Origin: Acidimicrobiia bacterium
GTDB lineage: Bacteria; Actinomycetota; Acidimicrobiia; Spongiisociales; UBA11373
DNA length: 64,000 nt
Assembly (NCBI GenBank): GCA_040878325.1
Contig: JBBDMM010000010.1
Span: 88,782-152,781, forward strand
Direction of reading: 5' to 3'
The position numbers and the translations under genes are program-made. Numbering within the stretch: the stretch's first letter is position 1; every line of letters begins with the position of its first letter. This document shows, piece by piece, positions 51,300-60,771 of the stretch. The notes under the pieces were generated by a model. That model saw nothing but the letters and a program-made list of their open reading frames with translations. It was not told the DNA's origin and did not search any database.

Positions 51300-52931
51300 T
51301 CAGCCGTCTTCTATCCCATACAGGGCACCGTCGCGCGAGAACAGGTAGATCATCCCCTTCCACACCACGGGGGTGGCCTCGAGGGTGGAGGCGCCGACCC
51401 GGAACTCCCAGCGGAGCTCGGGCTGGCGGGGGTTGGTGACGTCGAAGTTGTAGAGGAGGCCCTCGTATCCCGCGACCAGCAGGTTGTTGCCGATGAGGAT
51501 CGGCGACGAGAGTGCGGTGGAGACGCCGACGCGGGCCGAGGGGCCGATGTGATGGAACCACAGCTCCGCACCCGTGTCCCGGTCGACGGCGACCACGTTC
51601 CCCTTGTTGGTGAGGACATAGACCACCCCATCGCCGAGCACCGGGGTGCCCCAGACACCGCCGTATGCCGGGGGATCGGTGATCGATTCCATCCCCCAGA
51701 TCCGCGGGTCGCCATCGGTGTACGGGTCGAGCTTTACCAACTGGCCGACCTCGCGGCCGCGATTGTTGAACCGCTTCCACTCCACCGGGACGTAGAGCAT
51801 GCCTTCCTCGTCGATGACGATCGACCCGTCCACGTCGTCGCCGACCCAGTAGTCGAAGACGATCGGGGCGTTGCCGTTCTCGACGTCGGTGATGTCGAGG
51901 CCGATGACCCGCCCGGCGGAGGTGCCGAAGTAGATGCGGCCTTCGAACATGGCGGTGGTGCTCTCGACACTCGTCGATGTGCACCGGGCCGCGTTGACCG
52001 CGCTGCACCCGGCCTGAATCTGGGTGAGGAGGGCATCGTCCCAGGTCTTCATCTTGAACAGCAGTTCGGGGGCGACCGTCACCAGCCCTTCGGCGTCATA
52101 CCGGCGATTCAGCTTCCAGATGTAGTAGATCGAGTTCTCGCCGCCTTCGAACATGATGTCGTTGACGATCAGCGGTGCCGAGTCCCAGTGGGTGTTCCAT
52201 CGTCCCTCGACCGAGAACGACGGGGTAGCGAACGCCCATAGGGTGACGGGATCCCCCCGGTCGAATGCGGCAATGCGGAGATTGCCGTCGGTGCTGCCGA
52301 AGTAGACGAGTGGGAACCCGTCGGGATCGAGCGTGGGGCTGCCCTTTACGATGCTGTCGGTGGCCAGCGGCGTACGCGTGGGCTCACCGGTGACCGCGTT
52401 GACGAAGTGAAGCCGGCCGTCGTAGGCGCCGGAGATCAACTCGGTCACCCCGTCGGGACTCTCCCAGATCGCCGGTTGTCCGGTCCACCCATTGCCGCAC
52501 CAGGTGGACGAGACGCCGAAGTCGGTCAGTTGACCGCACAGACCCCCGCTCGCCGGATAACGCCATGCGGTGGCGGGGGACGCCGGCACCGGCCCCTCGC
52601 CGTGGTAGGTGTGGGTGGGGTTGCCCCGGTGGGTCAGCAGGCCGACCACCTGGTCACCCCACGGCTGGCCCACCGTCCGTCGATCGACCCAAGGGTGGAG
52701 TGGGGCCCCGGTCGTGGTGGTCGTATCGGGCAGCGATGTGGTGGTCGAACCGACCGTCGTGCTGGTGCCACTCGAGCCAGTGGTGGTCGACGAACTGGTA
52801 CCAGCCGGCACCGTCGATACCGCCGACTCGGTGCGGTCGGTCGCCAGCCACAGAAAGGCGGTGACGCTGGCCGACGCGAGCAGGACCCCGAGCCCGATCG
52901 CGACCAGCGCTGGAGGTGTCGACCGGCGCAT
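51300..52931 (-). CDS. Membrane-anchored PQQ-like beta-propeller protein (copy 1)
   Basis: A 543-residue protein with an N-terminal membrane anchor (ALVAIGLGVLLASASVTAFLWL), a Ser/Thr-rich linker, and an eight-bladed propeller-like domain with repeated units such as TGQPAIWESPDGVTELISGA, VYFGSTDGNLRIAAFDRG, GRVIGLDITDVENG and GDGVVYVLTNKGNVVAVDRD. No quinoprotein catalytic signature is obvious, so binding or scaffolding outside the membrane is more likely. It starts 0 nt after the stop of a paralogue (52932-54551), so they form a tandem pair. Confidence 0.8.
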   Translation of the reverse strand: MRRSTPPALVAIGLGVLLASASVTAFLWLATDRTESAVSTVPAGTSSSTTTGSSGTSTTVGSTTTSLPDTTTTTGAPLHPWVDRRTVGQPWGDQVVGLLTHRGNPTHTYHGEGPVPASPATAWRYPASGGLCGQLTDFGVSSTWCGNGWTGQPAIWESPDGVTELISGAYDGRLHFVNAVTGEPTRTPLATDSIVKGSPTLDPDGFPLVYFGSTDGNLRIAAFDRGDPVTLWAFATPSFSVEGRWNTHWDSAPLIVNDIMFEGGENSIYYIWKLNRRYDAEGLVTVAPELLFKMKTWDDALLTQIQAGCSAVNAARCTSTSVESTTAMFEGRIYFGTSAGRVIGLDITDVENGNAPIVFDYWVGDDVDGSIVIDEEGMLYVPVEWKRFNNRGREVGQLVKLDPYTDGDPRIWGMESITDPPAYGGVWGTPVLGDGVVYVLTNKGNVVAVDRDTGAELWFHHIGPSARVGVSTALSSPILIGNNLLVAGYEGLLYNFDVTNPRQPELRWEFRVGASTLEATPVVWKGMIYLFSRDGALYGIEDG

Positions 52932-54551
52932 CTAGGTGTTCTTGTCTCCGACGGCGTACATGAAACCGTCGCGGCTGCCGACGTAGATCATCCCTTTCCA
53001 CACCGCCGGGGTCGACTCGAGGTGGCTGCCGATCACGAGGGACCAGTCGAGCACCGGCGAGCGGGGGTCGGTGATGTTGAACTTGCGGAGGAGGCCGTCC
53101 TGGGCGGCAACTATCAGATCGTTTCCGACCACCACCGGCGAGGACCAGGAACCGGGAGCCAGCTGAAGCGCGGCGATTTCCTCCCCGGTCGCCTGATCGA
53201 CGACCACCAGGAAGCCCTTGTTGGTCACCGCATAGAGGACACCGTCGCCCAGTGCCGGTGTGGACCAGAGCCCGCCCTTGGCCGGGGCGGTCGTGAGCGA
53301 GAACATGCCCCAGACCCAGGGGTCCCCGGCTGTGTACGGGTCGAGCTTGATGAGCTGACCGACGTCCTGGGCCTGCTGCAGGTAGCGCTCGTACTCCGCC
53401 GACACGTAGAGGAATCCCTCTTCGTCTATGACGATCGAAGCGTCGACGTCGTCGCCGACCCAGTAGTCGAACACGACCGGCGCCTCGCCGTTCTCGATGT
53501 TGGTGATGTCGAGCCCGATCACCCGGCCGGCCGAGTTCGCAAAGTAGGCGCGGCCCTCGAAAATGGCGGTGGTGTTCTCGACGCTTATCGCCGGATACGA
53601 GAGTCCGATCTTCTCCAGCAGCGCGTCGTCATAGGTCGACATCTTGAACAGGAGGGTCGGCTGGATCGTCACCAGGCCGAGATTGTCGTACGCCCGGTTC
53701 AGCTTCCAGATGTAGTACCAGCCGTTCTCGGCGCCCTCGAACAAGATGTCGTTGACGATGCGGGGGCTGGCATCCCAGTCGTCGTTCCATTGGCCCTCGA
53801 CCGCGACCGTGTCCGACGGCTCCGGGCAGCTTGGCTTGGGAAGGCAGATCTCGAATGCCCACAATTCGACCGGTTCTCCGCGGTCGAGGGCGAGGGCGCG
53901 GAGTTTGTTGTCGCGGCTACCGAAGTAGACGATCGGGTATCCGTCGGGGTCGATGGTGGGCGTTCCCTTGATCAAATCGCCGGTCTGAAAGGCGTCGCGG
54001 GTCTTCCTGCCCGTCTTGGCGTCGACGAAGTGGAGCTTCCCGTCGTATGCCCCGAAGATCATCTCGGTGACGCCGTCCTCACGCTCCCAGATGACCGGTT
54101 GGCCGGTCCACCCATTGCCGCACCAGGTGGTCGTCTGGCCGAGGTCGGTGGATTGGCTGCACATCGGGTTGTCGGGGTATTTCCAGGTCTTTTCCGGGTT
54201 GGATGGCACCGGCCCCTGGCCGTAGTAGGTGTTGGTGGGGTTGCCGCGGAAGGTAAGCAGCCCTTCGACGGCGGTTCCCCAGGGTTCCCCGACGGTGCTC
54301 CGGTCCACCCAGGCATGGGATTGCGTGAACGCGGTCGTCGAGGTGGTCGCCCCCAGAGTGGTCGAGGAGGGCTCTGACGTGGCGGTGCCGCCGTTGGTGT
54401 CGGTGGTCGTGACGAGCGTTCCCAGGTCCGGAAGCGTGCCGGGGGCCGCCGTCGATTCTTCTGGTGCGAACATCGAGAACAGCGCGATGCTGGTCGCGGC
54501 GAGCAGGATGGCGAGCCCGGCTCCCACCTGGAGCGGGCGGATCGGTGACAT
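52932..54551 (-). CDS. Membrane-anchored PQQ-like beta-propeller protein (copy 2)
   Basis: A 539-residue paralogue of the adjacent gene: anchor (VGAGLAILLAATSIALFSMF), Thr-rich linker, then the same block order with GTPTIDPDGYPIVYFGSRDN, KLRALALDRG, GLDITNIENG and GRVIGLDI. The shared blocks and equal length show a tandem gene duplication. The stop is followed at once by the start of copy 1, so they are likely co-transcribed. Confidence 0.8.
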   Translation of the reverse strand: MSPIRPLQVGAGLAILLAATSIALFSMFAPEESTAAPGTLPDLGTLVTTTDTNGGTATSEPSSTTLGATTSTTAFTQSHAWVDRSTVGEPWGTAVEGLLTFRGNPTNTYYGQGPVPSNPEKTWKYPDNPMCSQSTDLGQTTTWCGNGWTGQPVIWEREDGVTEMIFGAYDGKLHFVDAKTGRKTRDAFQTGDLIKGTPTIDPDGYPIVYFGSRDNKLRALALDRGEPVELWAFEICLPKPSCPEPSDTVAVEGQWNDDWDASPRIVNDILFEGAENGWYYIWKLNRAYDNLGLVTIQPTLLFKMSTYDDALLEKIGLSYPAISVENTTAIFEGRAYFANSAGRVIGLDITNIENGEAPVVFDYWVGDDVDASIVIDEEGFLYVSAEYERYLQQAQDVGQLIKLDPYTAGDPWVWGMFSLTTAPAKGGLWSTPALGDGVLYAVTNKGFLVVVDQATGEEIAALQLAPGSWSSPVVVGNDLIVAAQDGLLRKFNITDPRSPVLDWSLVIGSHLESTPAVWKGMIYVGSRDGFMYAVGDKNT

Positions 54552-54592
54552 TCGGGGGCGAGTCTACGGAGGGTGAGGGGATAGGAGGGGTA

Positions 54593-54638
54593 CCAGTCTC
54601 CAGTCCCCAGTCTCCAGTCTCCAGGCGGCCTTCGGCCG
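54593..54638. repeat. Heptamer array, class CCAGTCT (4-5 units) with hairpin
   Basis: CCAGTCT, CCAGTCC, CCAGTCT, CCAGTCT, then CCAGGCG in 7-bp register (54593-54627), running into the triloop hairpin CGGCC-TTC-GGCCG (54626-54638). Confidence 0.85.
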
Positions 54639-54702
54639 GTCAAGTCTCCGGAACGGCCGACGTGATGCGTTGCCCAGGGTTGCTTCGGGTAACAATGGGC
54701 CG

Positions 54703-55560
54703 ATGTTCGCCGCTGCTAAAGAGCATGCCCTTGCCTTGCGCTGGCGTGTTCGCGACTCCGGGTTGTCGCTGCATGCGGCCGCGGTGGCTTATCACGCGTT
54801 TCTCGCCCTGGTTCCGCTGACCCTCGCCTTGCTCGGGGTCGCCGGGCTCATCGGGCAGTCGGCTTCTGCGGTGGACCGACTCGAGAGGGCTCTCGAACCG
54901 GTTGCCCCAGAGTCAGTGGTCGAGTTCATCGTCGACCTCATGACGGAGGCGGGTGTGCGCGTTGGGGGGAGCGAGGGCATCCTGATCCTCATCTCCTCGA
55001 TCGTCGCCCTGTATCTCGGTTCGCGCGCCGTGGTGGCCCTGCAGAGGGCGCTCGCCGCGGTCGACCACCAGATCGCGGGGCGCCGGGGCGCCTCCATCCG
55101 GCTGGCCGCGGTCGGCCTGACCGTCGCCGGTGGCATCACCCTGCTCATCACCTCCGTGCTGCTGGTGGCCGGCCGCGAGATCTTCGAGTTCCTCGGCTAC
55201 CTCACCGGCTTCGACGCCCTGGCCGACCTCTGGGTGTGGCTACGAGTTCCCGTGTCGGCCCTCGGCCTCTTCGGTTTCCTTCTCGCCCTGTACACCTTCG
55301 GCCCACCCCGGCCCTTGCCAGGGGCGTGGTTGGCCGCCGCGGTGGCCACGGCGGTTGCTCTGCTGGGCAGCCTCGGATTCGGGCTGTACCTGTCCGCCGC
55401 CCCTGATCTCGGCCCGACCTTCGGCACGCTGGGTGCCGTCGCGGTGGCGCTGGTCTGGCTCTATGTCGGCGCTCTCGCCATCCTCTTCGGTGCGGTGGTC
55501 GCCCTGTACGTCGCGGGCGAGCCCCCGCCCGATCAAGTCCTCGCCGCTCCCCTCGACTAG
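54703..55560 (+). CDS. YihY/BrkB-family membrane protein
   Basis: A 285-residue polytopic protein with six hydrophobic segments; the N-terminus has the family motif SLHAAAVAYHAFLALVPLTL. Family members are inner-membrane proteins of unknown transport role, sometimes called BrkB-like or a possible RNase BN misannotation. ATG 54703 is used; the upstream frame is not protein-like. Confidence 0.85.
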   Translation: MFAAAKEHALALRWRVRDSGLSLHAAAVAYHAFLALVPLTLALLGVAGLIGQSASAVDRLERALEPVAPESVVEFIVDLMTEAGVRVGGSEGILILISSIVALYLGSRAVVALQRALAAVDHQIAGRRGASIRLAAVGLTVAGGITLLITSVLLVAGREIFEFLGYLTGFDALADLWVWLRVPVSALGLFGFLLALYTFGPPRPLPGAWLAAAVATAVALLGSLGFGLYLSAAPDLGPTFGTLGAVAVALVWLYVGALAILFGAVVALYVAGEPPPDQVLAAPLD

Positions 55561-55567
55561 GCGGGCG

Positions 55568-55606
55568 GGCGGCCTTCGGCCGCCTTGGGCCGACCTTCGG
55601 TCGGCC
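55568..55606 (+). terminator. Tandem triloop hairpins after the YihY gene
   Basis: GGCGGCC-TTC-GGCCGCC (55568-55584) and GGCCGACC-TTC-GGTCGGCC (55588-55606), both perfect with a TTC loop. No T tract. Same style as 62344-62364, 62510-62528 and 62815-62831. Confidence 0.6.
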
Positions 55607-55628
55607 TGCCCGCGGCTACCGTCGGCGG

Positions 55629-57380
55629 GTGACGTCGGGGATGCGGGAAAGCGAGGCGGACGCCGGTTTTCGGCTGCTCACCCGGACCCTGTTGGGTTAT
55701 CGGCGCGACATGGCGCTCGCCATCGGCGGGGCGCTTTTGTGGATGGTGATGACGGTGGCGGTGCCCTACCTGGTCAGCCGGGTGGTCGACGAGGCACTCC
55801 TCGGAGAACAGGGCACCGACCTCGGTGGTCTTGTGCTCCTCCTTCTCGGGGCAGGGGTGCTGCTGGGAATCGGCATCGGGGCTCGTCGGTATTACGGCTT
55901 TCGGCTCTCCTATCGGGCCGAGACCGACCTCCGCAATCGGATGTTCGAGCACATCCAGCGGATGGCGTTCTCCTTCCACGATGTCACCAGCACCGGTGAG
56001 CTGATGGCCCGGGCGTCGAGCGACCTGTCGCAGGTACGCCTGATCTACGCGATGACTCCGATCACGGTCGCCAACATCGGGATGTTTCTCTCGGTGGCGG
56101 TGATGCTCGTGGTTCTCGATCCGGTGCTGGGACTGGTGACCTCGCTCACCGTGCCGCTGGTCCTGTTTCTGGCGCGTCGTTACGCCAAGCGCGTGCTGAA
56201 GCTGTCGTTCGAAGTGCAGCAGCGATTGGCCGACTTGAGCCGGGTGGTCGAGGATTCCATCGGCGGGATCCAGGTGATCAAGTCGTATGGTCAGGAAGAC
56301 CAGGAGCAGGCCAAGCTGGACGTGGCGGCCGAGCGAATCTTCGATCGCGGTACTCGCCTGGCCCGGATTCGAGCGGCTTACGCCCCGCTTTTCGAGATGG
56401 TCCCGTCGTTCGCCAACATCGCCGTGTTGCTACTGGGCGGATTCCGGGTGGTGTCGGGTCACATCACCCTCGGCGAGTTCGTTGCGTTCACCCAGTACCT
56501 CGCACTGTTGAACTTCCCTTTGCGCATCACCGGGTGGTACTTCGCGCAGATTCCGCGGGCCACCGCCGCAGCCACGCGGATTCAAACATTGCTCGGACAG
56601 GCGCCGGCGATCACCAATCCTACGGCTTCGGTGCCCGTCCCGCCGGGGCCGGGCGAGGTGCGGTTCCACCAGGTGTCGTTCGCCTACCCCGGCGGCCCGG
56701 CCGTGCTCGAGCGGGTCGACCTGACGATCCCCGGCGGGAGCTCCTTCGCACTGGTAGGCCCGACCGGCTCGGGAAAGACCACCATTGCTCACCTCATACC
56801 GCGGTTCCGCGACGTCGATGGCGGGGCGATCACCCTCGACGGCCTCGACGTCCGCAAGATCGACCTCGATGAACTGCGGCGGGAGGTGGCCGTGGTGTTC
56901 CAGGAGACCTTCCTCTTCTCCGCGCCGGTACGCGAAAACATCTCATTCGGCGATCCCACGGCCACCGACGAGCAGATCCGTCTCGCCGCCCGGTTGGCCC
57001 AGGCTCACGACTTCATAACCGCACTGCCGGAGGGTTACGACACGATCGTGGGCGAACGCGGCCACTCGCTGTCCGGAGGCCAGCGGCAACGAGTCGCACT
57101 CGCCCGCGCGGTGCTGCGCGATCCCCGGGTACTGATCCTCGACGATGCCACCTCCTCGGTCGACGCGATCGTTGAGGCGGAGATGCTGGCCGCCCTGGAG
57201 CAGGTGATGAAGGGCCGCACCACGATCATCATCGCCCATCGGACTTCGACCCTGGCTCTGGTCGATCAGGTGGTGTTCATGGACGAGGGTCAGATCGTCG
57301 CCACCGGTCCGCACGCGCACCTCTTGGCGACCGTCCCGCGCTATGGCGAGGTTCTCGCTCAGGTCGAGGCTACGCCATGA
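55629..57380 (+). CDS. Heterodimeric ABC exporter subunit A (degenerate-site Walker B)
   Basis: A 583-residue half-transporter: six transmembrane helices (about residues 30-310), then a nucleotide-binding domain with Walker A GPTGSGKTT (near 377), signature LSGGQRQRVALARAVL and Walker B VLILDDATSSVD. The catalytic Glu after Walker B is replaced by Asp (DDAT), which makes its own site degenerate, while its LSGGQ completes the active site of the partner. GTG 55629 or ATG 55641 starts it. The end overlaps subunit B by 4 nt. Confidence 0.92.
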   Translation: MTSGMRESEADAGFRLLTRTLLGYRRDMALAIGGALLWMVMTVAVPYLVSRVVDEALLGEQGTDLGGLVLLLLGAGVLLGIGIGARRYYGFRLSYRAETDLRNRMFEHIQRMAFSFHDVTSTGELMARASSDLSQVRLIYAMTPITVANIGMFLSVAVMLVVLDPVLGLVTSLTVPLVLFLARRYAKRVLKLSFEVQQRLADLSRVVEDSIGGIQVIKSYGQEDQEQAKLDVAAERIFDRGTRLARIRAAYAPLFEMVPSFANIAVLLLGGFRVVSGHITLGEFVAFTQYLALLNFPLRITGWYFAQIPRATAAATRIQTLLGQAPAITNPTASVPVPPGPGEVRFHQVSFAYPGGPAVLERVDLTIPGGSSFALVGPTGSGKTTIAHLIPRFRDVDGGAITLDGLDVRKIDLDELRREVAVVFQETFLFSAPVRENISFGDPTATDEQIRLAARLAQAHDFITALPEGYDTIVGERGHSLSGGQRQRVALARAVLRDPRVLILDDATSSVDAIVEAEMLAALEQVMKGRTTIIIAHRTSTLALVDQVVFMDEGQIVATGPHAHLLATVPRYGEVLAQVEATP

Positions 57381-59134
57381 CAGACGCCGACCGCCCGAGC
57401 TCTGGTCTCATCGGTCGGGCCGCCCGACTGGGTCGCGGCCTGGGACGGGCGCTGCTGGGTGCGACGGTGGCAACAGTGGTGGCCACCATCGCCCGGCTGC
57501 TGGGCCCGATCGCCATTCGCGTCGGCATCGACGACGGGATCACGGCAAGTGATCGGTCGCTGATCGTCATCGCCGCGGCCGCGTTCACCGCGCTGCTCAT
57601 CATGCAGTACGTGGCGCAACGGATTGCCCAGTACGCCGTGGCGTGGCTCGGCGAGCGGTATCTGCAGATGCTGCGCTCGAGGGTGTTCTCCCACCTGATG
57701 CGCCTCGACATGGGGTTCTACGGCCGCACCAAGGCTGGGGTCTTGGTCAGCCGGATGACCAACGACATCGAATCGGTGCAGGACTTCGCCGAGGAGGGTG
57801 CCGTGACCCTGGTCACCAACGTGTTGACCCTGTTCGGGGTGACGGTGGCGATGGTGCTGGTGGACCCCACCGTCGCCGGGCAGGTGCTGCTGCTGATCAT
57901 CTTCTTGGTGGGCCTCTCGTACGTGTTCCAGCGATTCGCCGGCCGCGCCTACCGCGAGGTGCGGGAACAGATCGGAAGGGTGCTGGCCACGCTGCAGGAG
58001 GGGATCACCGGAGTCCGAGTCGTCCAAGCCTTCACCCGTGAGCGTGAGCAGGCCGGAGAGTTCGGCCGCGTGAACGAGAAGTATTACGAGGCGAACATGA
58101 ACACCGCCCGGGCGGTCGCCTGGTACTTCCCCGCGGTAGCCTTCCTGCGCATCGCCGGGTACGGCATCGTCCTCTACTTCGGTGGCAGACGGGTGGTGTC
58201 GGGCGACCTCTCGTTTGGCACGCTGGTGTCGATGCTGCTCTACCTCGACTGGTTCTTCCAGCCGATCATCAACCTCTCCCAGGTCTACAACCAGATGCAG
58301 TCGGCGGCGGCCGCCCTCTCGAAGCTGTTTCGCCTCCTCGATACGCCACCGGCCGTGGCCGATCTCCGTGGTGCCGATGATCTGCCGGGTCGACTGTCCG
58401 GCGAGGTGGTGCTCGAGGGCGTCTCGTTCGGGTACGAGCCCGGCTTGCTCGTGGTCGAGGACGTCGATCTGCAGATCGCGCCGGGGGAGCGGATCGCCAT
58501 CGTGGGTGAGACGGGTGCCGGCAAGTCGACCCTGGCGCGGCTGGTACTCCGGTTCTACGACCCGACCGTCGGCCGGGTGCTGATCGATGGGCACGACCTC
58601 AAGTCGGTCACGAGAGAGGCACGGGCGCGGCACGCGGTGCTCATTCCTCAGGAGGGCTTCCTGTTCAACGGAACGCTGCGCGAGAACCTGCGTTACGCGC
58701 GCCCGGGCGCGGGTGACGAAGAACTGTGGGAGGTCTGCCGGGCCATCGGCATCGAAGAATGGGTGCGCGAGCTGCCCGAGCGGTTTGACACGCTGGTCAG
58801 GGAACGCGGCGGCCGGTTCTCGGCGGGGGAGAGGCAGTTGATCGCCCTCGCCCGCGCCCTACTGGTCGACCCGGCAGTGATCGTCCTCGACGAGGCCACG
58901 GCGAATCTCGACCCCGAAACGGAAGCGCGCGTCGAGCGGGCGCTGCACACCCTGCTCGAGAGCCGGACCGCCATCGTCATCGCCCATCGCCTACGCAGCG
59001 CCGAGCGCGCCGACCGGGTGGTGATGATGGACGCGGGACGGGTGATCGCCCTGGGATCCCACGCCCAATTGCTCAGCACCAGCCCCGAATACCAACGCCT
59101 GGTGAGCGTGTGGGAGCGCGGCGTGTTGAGGTGA
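57377..59134 (+). CDS. Heterodimeric ABC exporter subunit B (catalytic Walker B)
   Basis: A 585-residue half-transporter: six transmembrane helices, Walker A GETGAGKST (near 377), signature FSAGERQLIALARALL and Walker B VIVLDEATANLD with the catalytic Glu. The signature is non-canonical (SAGE), so it pairs with the degenerate Walker site of subunit A. Together they match the one-active-site exporters of the TmrAB/LmrCD type, exporting lipids or drugs. ATG overlaps the upstream stop. Confidence 0.92.
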   Translation: MTDADRPSSGLIGRAARLGRGLGRALLGATVATVVATIARLLGPIAIRVGIDDGITASDRSLIVIAAAAFTALLIMQYVAQRIAQYAVAWLGERYLQMLRSRVFSHLMRLDMGFYGRTKAGVLVSRMTNDIESVQDFAEEGAVTLVTNVLTLFGVTVAMVLVDPTVAGQVLLLIIFLVGLSYVFQRFAGRAYREVREQIGRVLATLQEGITGVRVVQAFTREREQAGEFGRVNEKYYEANMNTARAVAWYFPAVAFLRIAGYGIVLYFGGRRVVSGDLSFGTLVSMLLYLDWFFQPIINLSQVYNQMQSAAAALSKLFRLLDTPPAVADLRGADDLPGRLSGEVVLEGVSFGYEPGLLVVEDVDLQIAPGERIAIVGETGAGKSTLARLVLRFYDPTVGRVLIDGHDLKSVTREARARHAVLIPQEGFLFNGTLRENLRYARPGAGDEELWEVCRAIGIEEWVRELPERFDTLVRERGGRFSAGERQLIALARALLVDPAVIVLDEATANLDPETEARVERALHTLLESRTAIVIAHRLRSAERADRVVMMDAGRVIALGSHAQLLSTSPEYQRLVSVWERGVLR

Positions 59135-59167
59135 TCATGGGCGTTCACCGTACTCGCGGACGAGTGG

Positions 59168-59317
59168 CGATAGGCAATACGCGATAAGCAATTCGACAGA
59201 AACCATTGAGCGCTCCTCCAGATGGTCAGCCGTTCGCGTCGGCTAGCCGGAGTCGCGTCGGAGGCCGATCTACGCGCTCTGTCGTATTGCGTATCGCGTA
59301 TTGCGAATTGCGCTTCG
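59168..59317. repeat. Inverted pair of heptamer arrays flanking about 80 bp
   Basis: Left array CGATAGG, CAATACG, CGATAAG, CAATTCG (59168-59195) and right array CGTATTG, CGTATCG, CGTATTG, CGAATTG, CGCTTCG (59283-59317) are inverted copies of the CAATACG class. ACAGA after the left array mirrors TCTGT before the right one. The 19 bp at 59278-59296 is the exact reverse complement of 36951-36969. The whole looks like a small palindromic mobile or folding unit; it carries no gene. Confidence 0.85.
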
Positions 59318-59755
59318 TCACGCGGTCTCACCTCTCCTCATCATCCAGGCTTCGGGGTGGTCCAGGGCGGTGAACCCGAATTGTCGGTAGAGCTCATGCG
59401 CGTCGGCGGTGGCGAGGGCGAAACGTTTGATCTCCCTGAGGCGCGGGTGCTGGGTCGCCGCCTCGACCAGCGCCTTGCCGAGCCCGGTTCCACGGTGCGC
59501 CGTGACCACGAACACGTCGCACAGCCAGGCGAAAGTGGCGAAGTCGGTGACCACCCGGGCGCCGCCGACCATCTCGCCTGATTCCGCGTATGCCCCGAAA
59601 TTGAGGCTGTGGGCGACCGCCATCTCGACTGTCTCCCTCGTTCGGCCCCGGGCCCAATACGACTCCTCGTCGAGCCACCGTCGGATCAGGTCGAGGTCCA
59701 GTCGGGCCGGATCGGTCGAGATCGTGTATCGGCCGTGGTGGAGTTCGATCGTCAC
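59318..59755 (-). CDS. GNAT-family N-acetyltransferase
   Basis: A 145-residue acetyltransferase: VAHSLNFGAYAESGEMVGGA, then WLCDVFVVTAHRGTGLGKAL with the acetyl-CoA pyrophosphate loop (R-G-T-G-L-G). It probably acetylates a small amine or protein. It overlaps the alcohol dehydrogenase stop/start by 4 nt, so the two form an operon. The coding end abuts heptamer array 59283-59317. Confidence 0.85.
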   Translation of the reverse strand: MTIELHHGRYTISTDPARLDLDLIRRWLDEESYWARGRTRETVEMAVAHSLNFGAYAESGEMVGGARVVTDFATFAWLCDVFVVTAHRGTGLGKALVEAATQHPRLREIKRFALATADAHELYRQFGFTALDHPEAWMMRRGETA

Positions 59756-60771
59756 GGCTGCACCATCAGTCGCCCCACGATTCGGCGCTCGCCGCGGGCG
59801 GCGGTCCGGATCACGTCGGCGGCTTCGTCCAGGGCCACTCTCTCAATGGGCGGGGGCTGGAGGGCGCCCTCCCCTAAGGCTGCCAGTACTGCCTCGGCGT
59901 CGCCGGGAAGGCTCCCGTAGGAGCCGGTGAGGGTGTACTCGTGGTTCGACCAGAGCACCGGAGGGAGGGTGACCAGAGGCTCGGTTCCGACTCCGACCAC
60001 CACGGCGACGCCACCCGGTCGCAGGCACTTGACCGCGGCGTCGACGGTCGCCGCCCGGCCGACGAATTCGAGGGCAGTGTCGACTCCGCCATCCGTCAGC
60101 AGCTTCACCTGCCGGCCGAGCGAGGTTCCGGGCTCGACCAGGACAACCTCGTCTGCCCCGAGCCGGCGGGCCTCCTCGAGCCGATCGGGGTCGATGTCGG
60201 CGGCGATGACGGGACCCGCCCCAAGGTTGCGGGCGATCTGCAGTGCATACCCTCCGAGTCCGCCTACACCGATGATGGCCACCGAGTCGCCGGCGCGCAC
60301 GCCGGCCCGGCGGGTGACGGCGTGAAACGCGGTCGCCCCGGCGTCGACCGCGGTCGCGGCTACCTCGGGGGAGAGTTCTGGCGGACGGCGGATGAGCATG
60401 TCAGCCCGAACCCGAACCAGGTCGGCGAGGCCCCCATCGGTGTGGATTCCCATGACCTCGGATCGCTCGCAGAGGCTTACTCGCCCCTCCAGGCACCGCC
60501 GGCATTCCCCGCAGTGTCCTCCGGCGGCCACCAGGACCGGGCTGGAGACAGGCCACCCGTCGATGGAGGACTGGTCGACGGTTCCGGCTATCTCGTGGCC
60601 CAAAGTGATCGGGGTATGGGCAGTTCGGGCGGTTCCGTCGAGGAAGTGGAGGTCCGACCCGCAGACCCCGCACGCCTCGACCCGGACGATCACCTCCCCG
60701 TCTCCCGCGATCGGCTCAGTGATGTGTTCGAGCCGCAGGTCCCCTACCCCATGAAATCGCAGCGCCCGCAT
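59752..60771 (-). CDS. Zinc-dependent medium-chain alcohol dehydrogenase
   Basis: A 339-residue MDR enzyme: catalytic zinc ligands in CGVCGSDLHF, GHEIAGTV; structural zinc region HCGECRRCLEGRVSLC; cofactor motif IGVGGLGGYALQIAR and ADIDPDR (the acidic residue favours NAD over NADP). Oxidises an alcohol or polyol; the substrate is not identifiable. First gene of the pair with the GNAT. Confidence 0.9.
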   Translation of the reverse strand: MRALRFHGVGDLRLEHITEPIAGDGEVIVRVEACGVCGSDLHFLDGTARTAHTPITLGHEIAGTVDQSSIDGWPVSSPVLVAAGGHCGECRRCLEGRVSLCERSEVMGIHTDGGLADLVRVRADMLIRRPPELSPEVAATAVDAGATAFHAVTRRAGVRAGDSVAIIGVGGLGGYALQIARNLGAGPVIAADIDPDRLEEARRLGADEVVLVEPGTSLGRQVKLLTDGGVDTALEFVGRAATVDAAVKCLRPGGVAVVVGVGTEPLVTLPPVLWSNHEYTLTGSYGSLPGDAEAVLAALGEGALQPPPIERVALDEAADVIRTAARGERRIVGRLMVQP

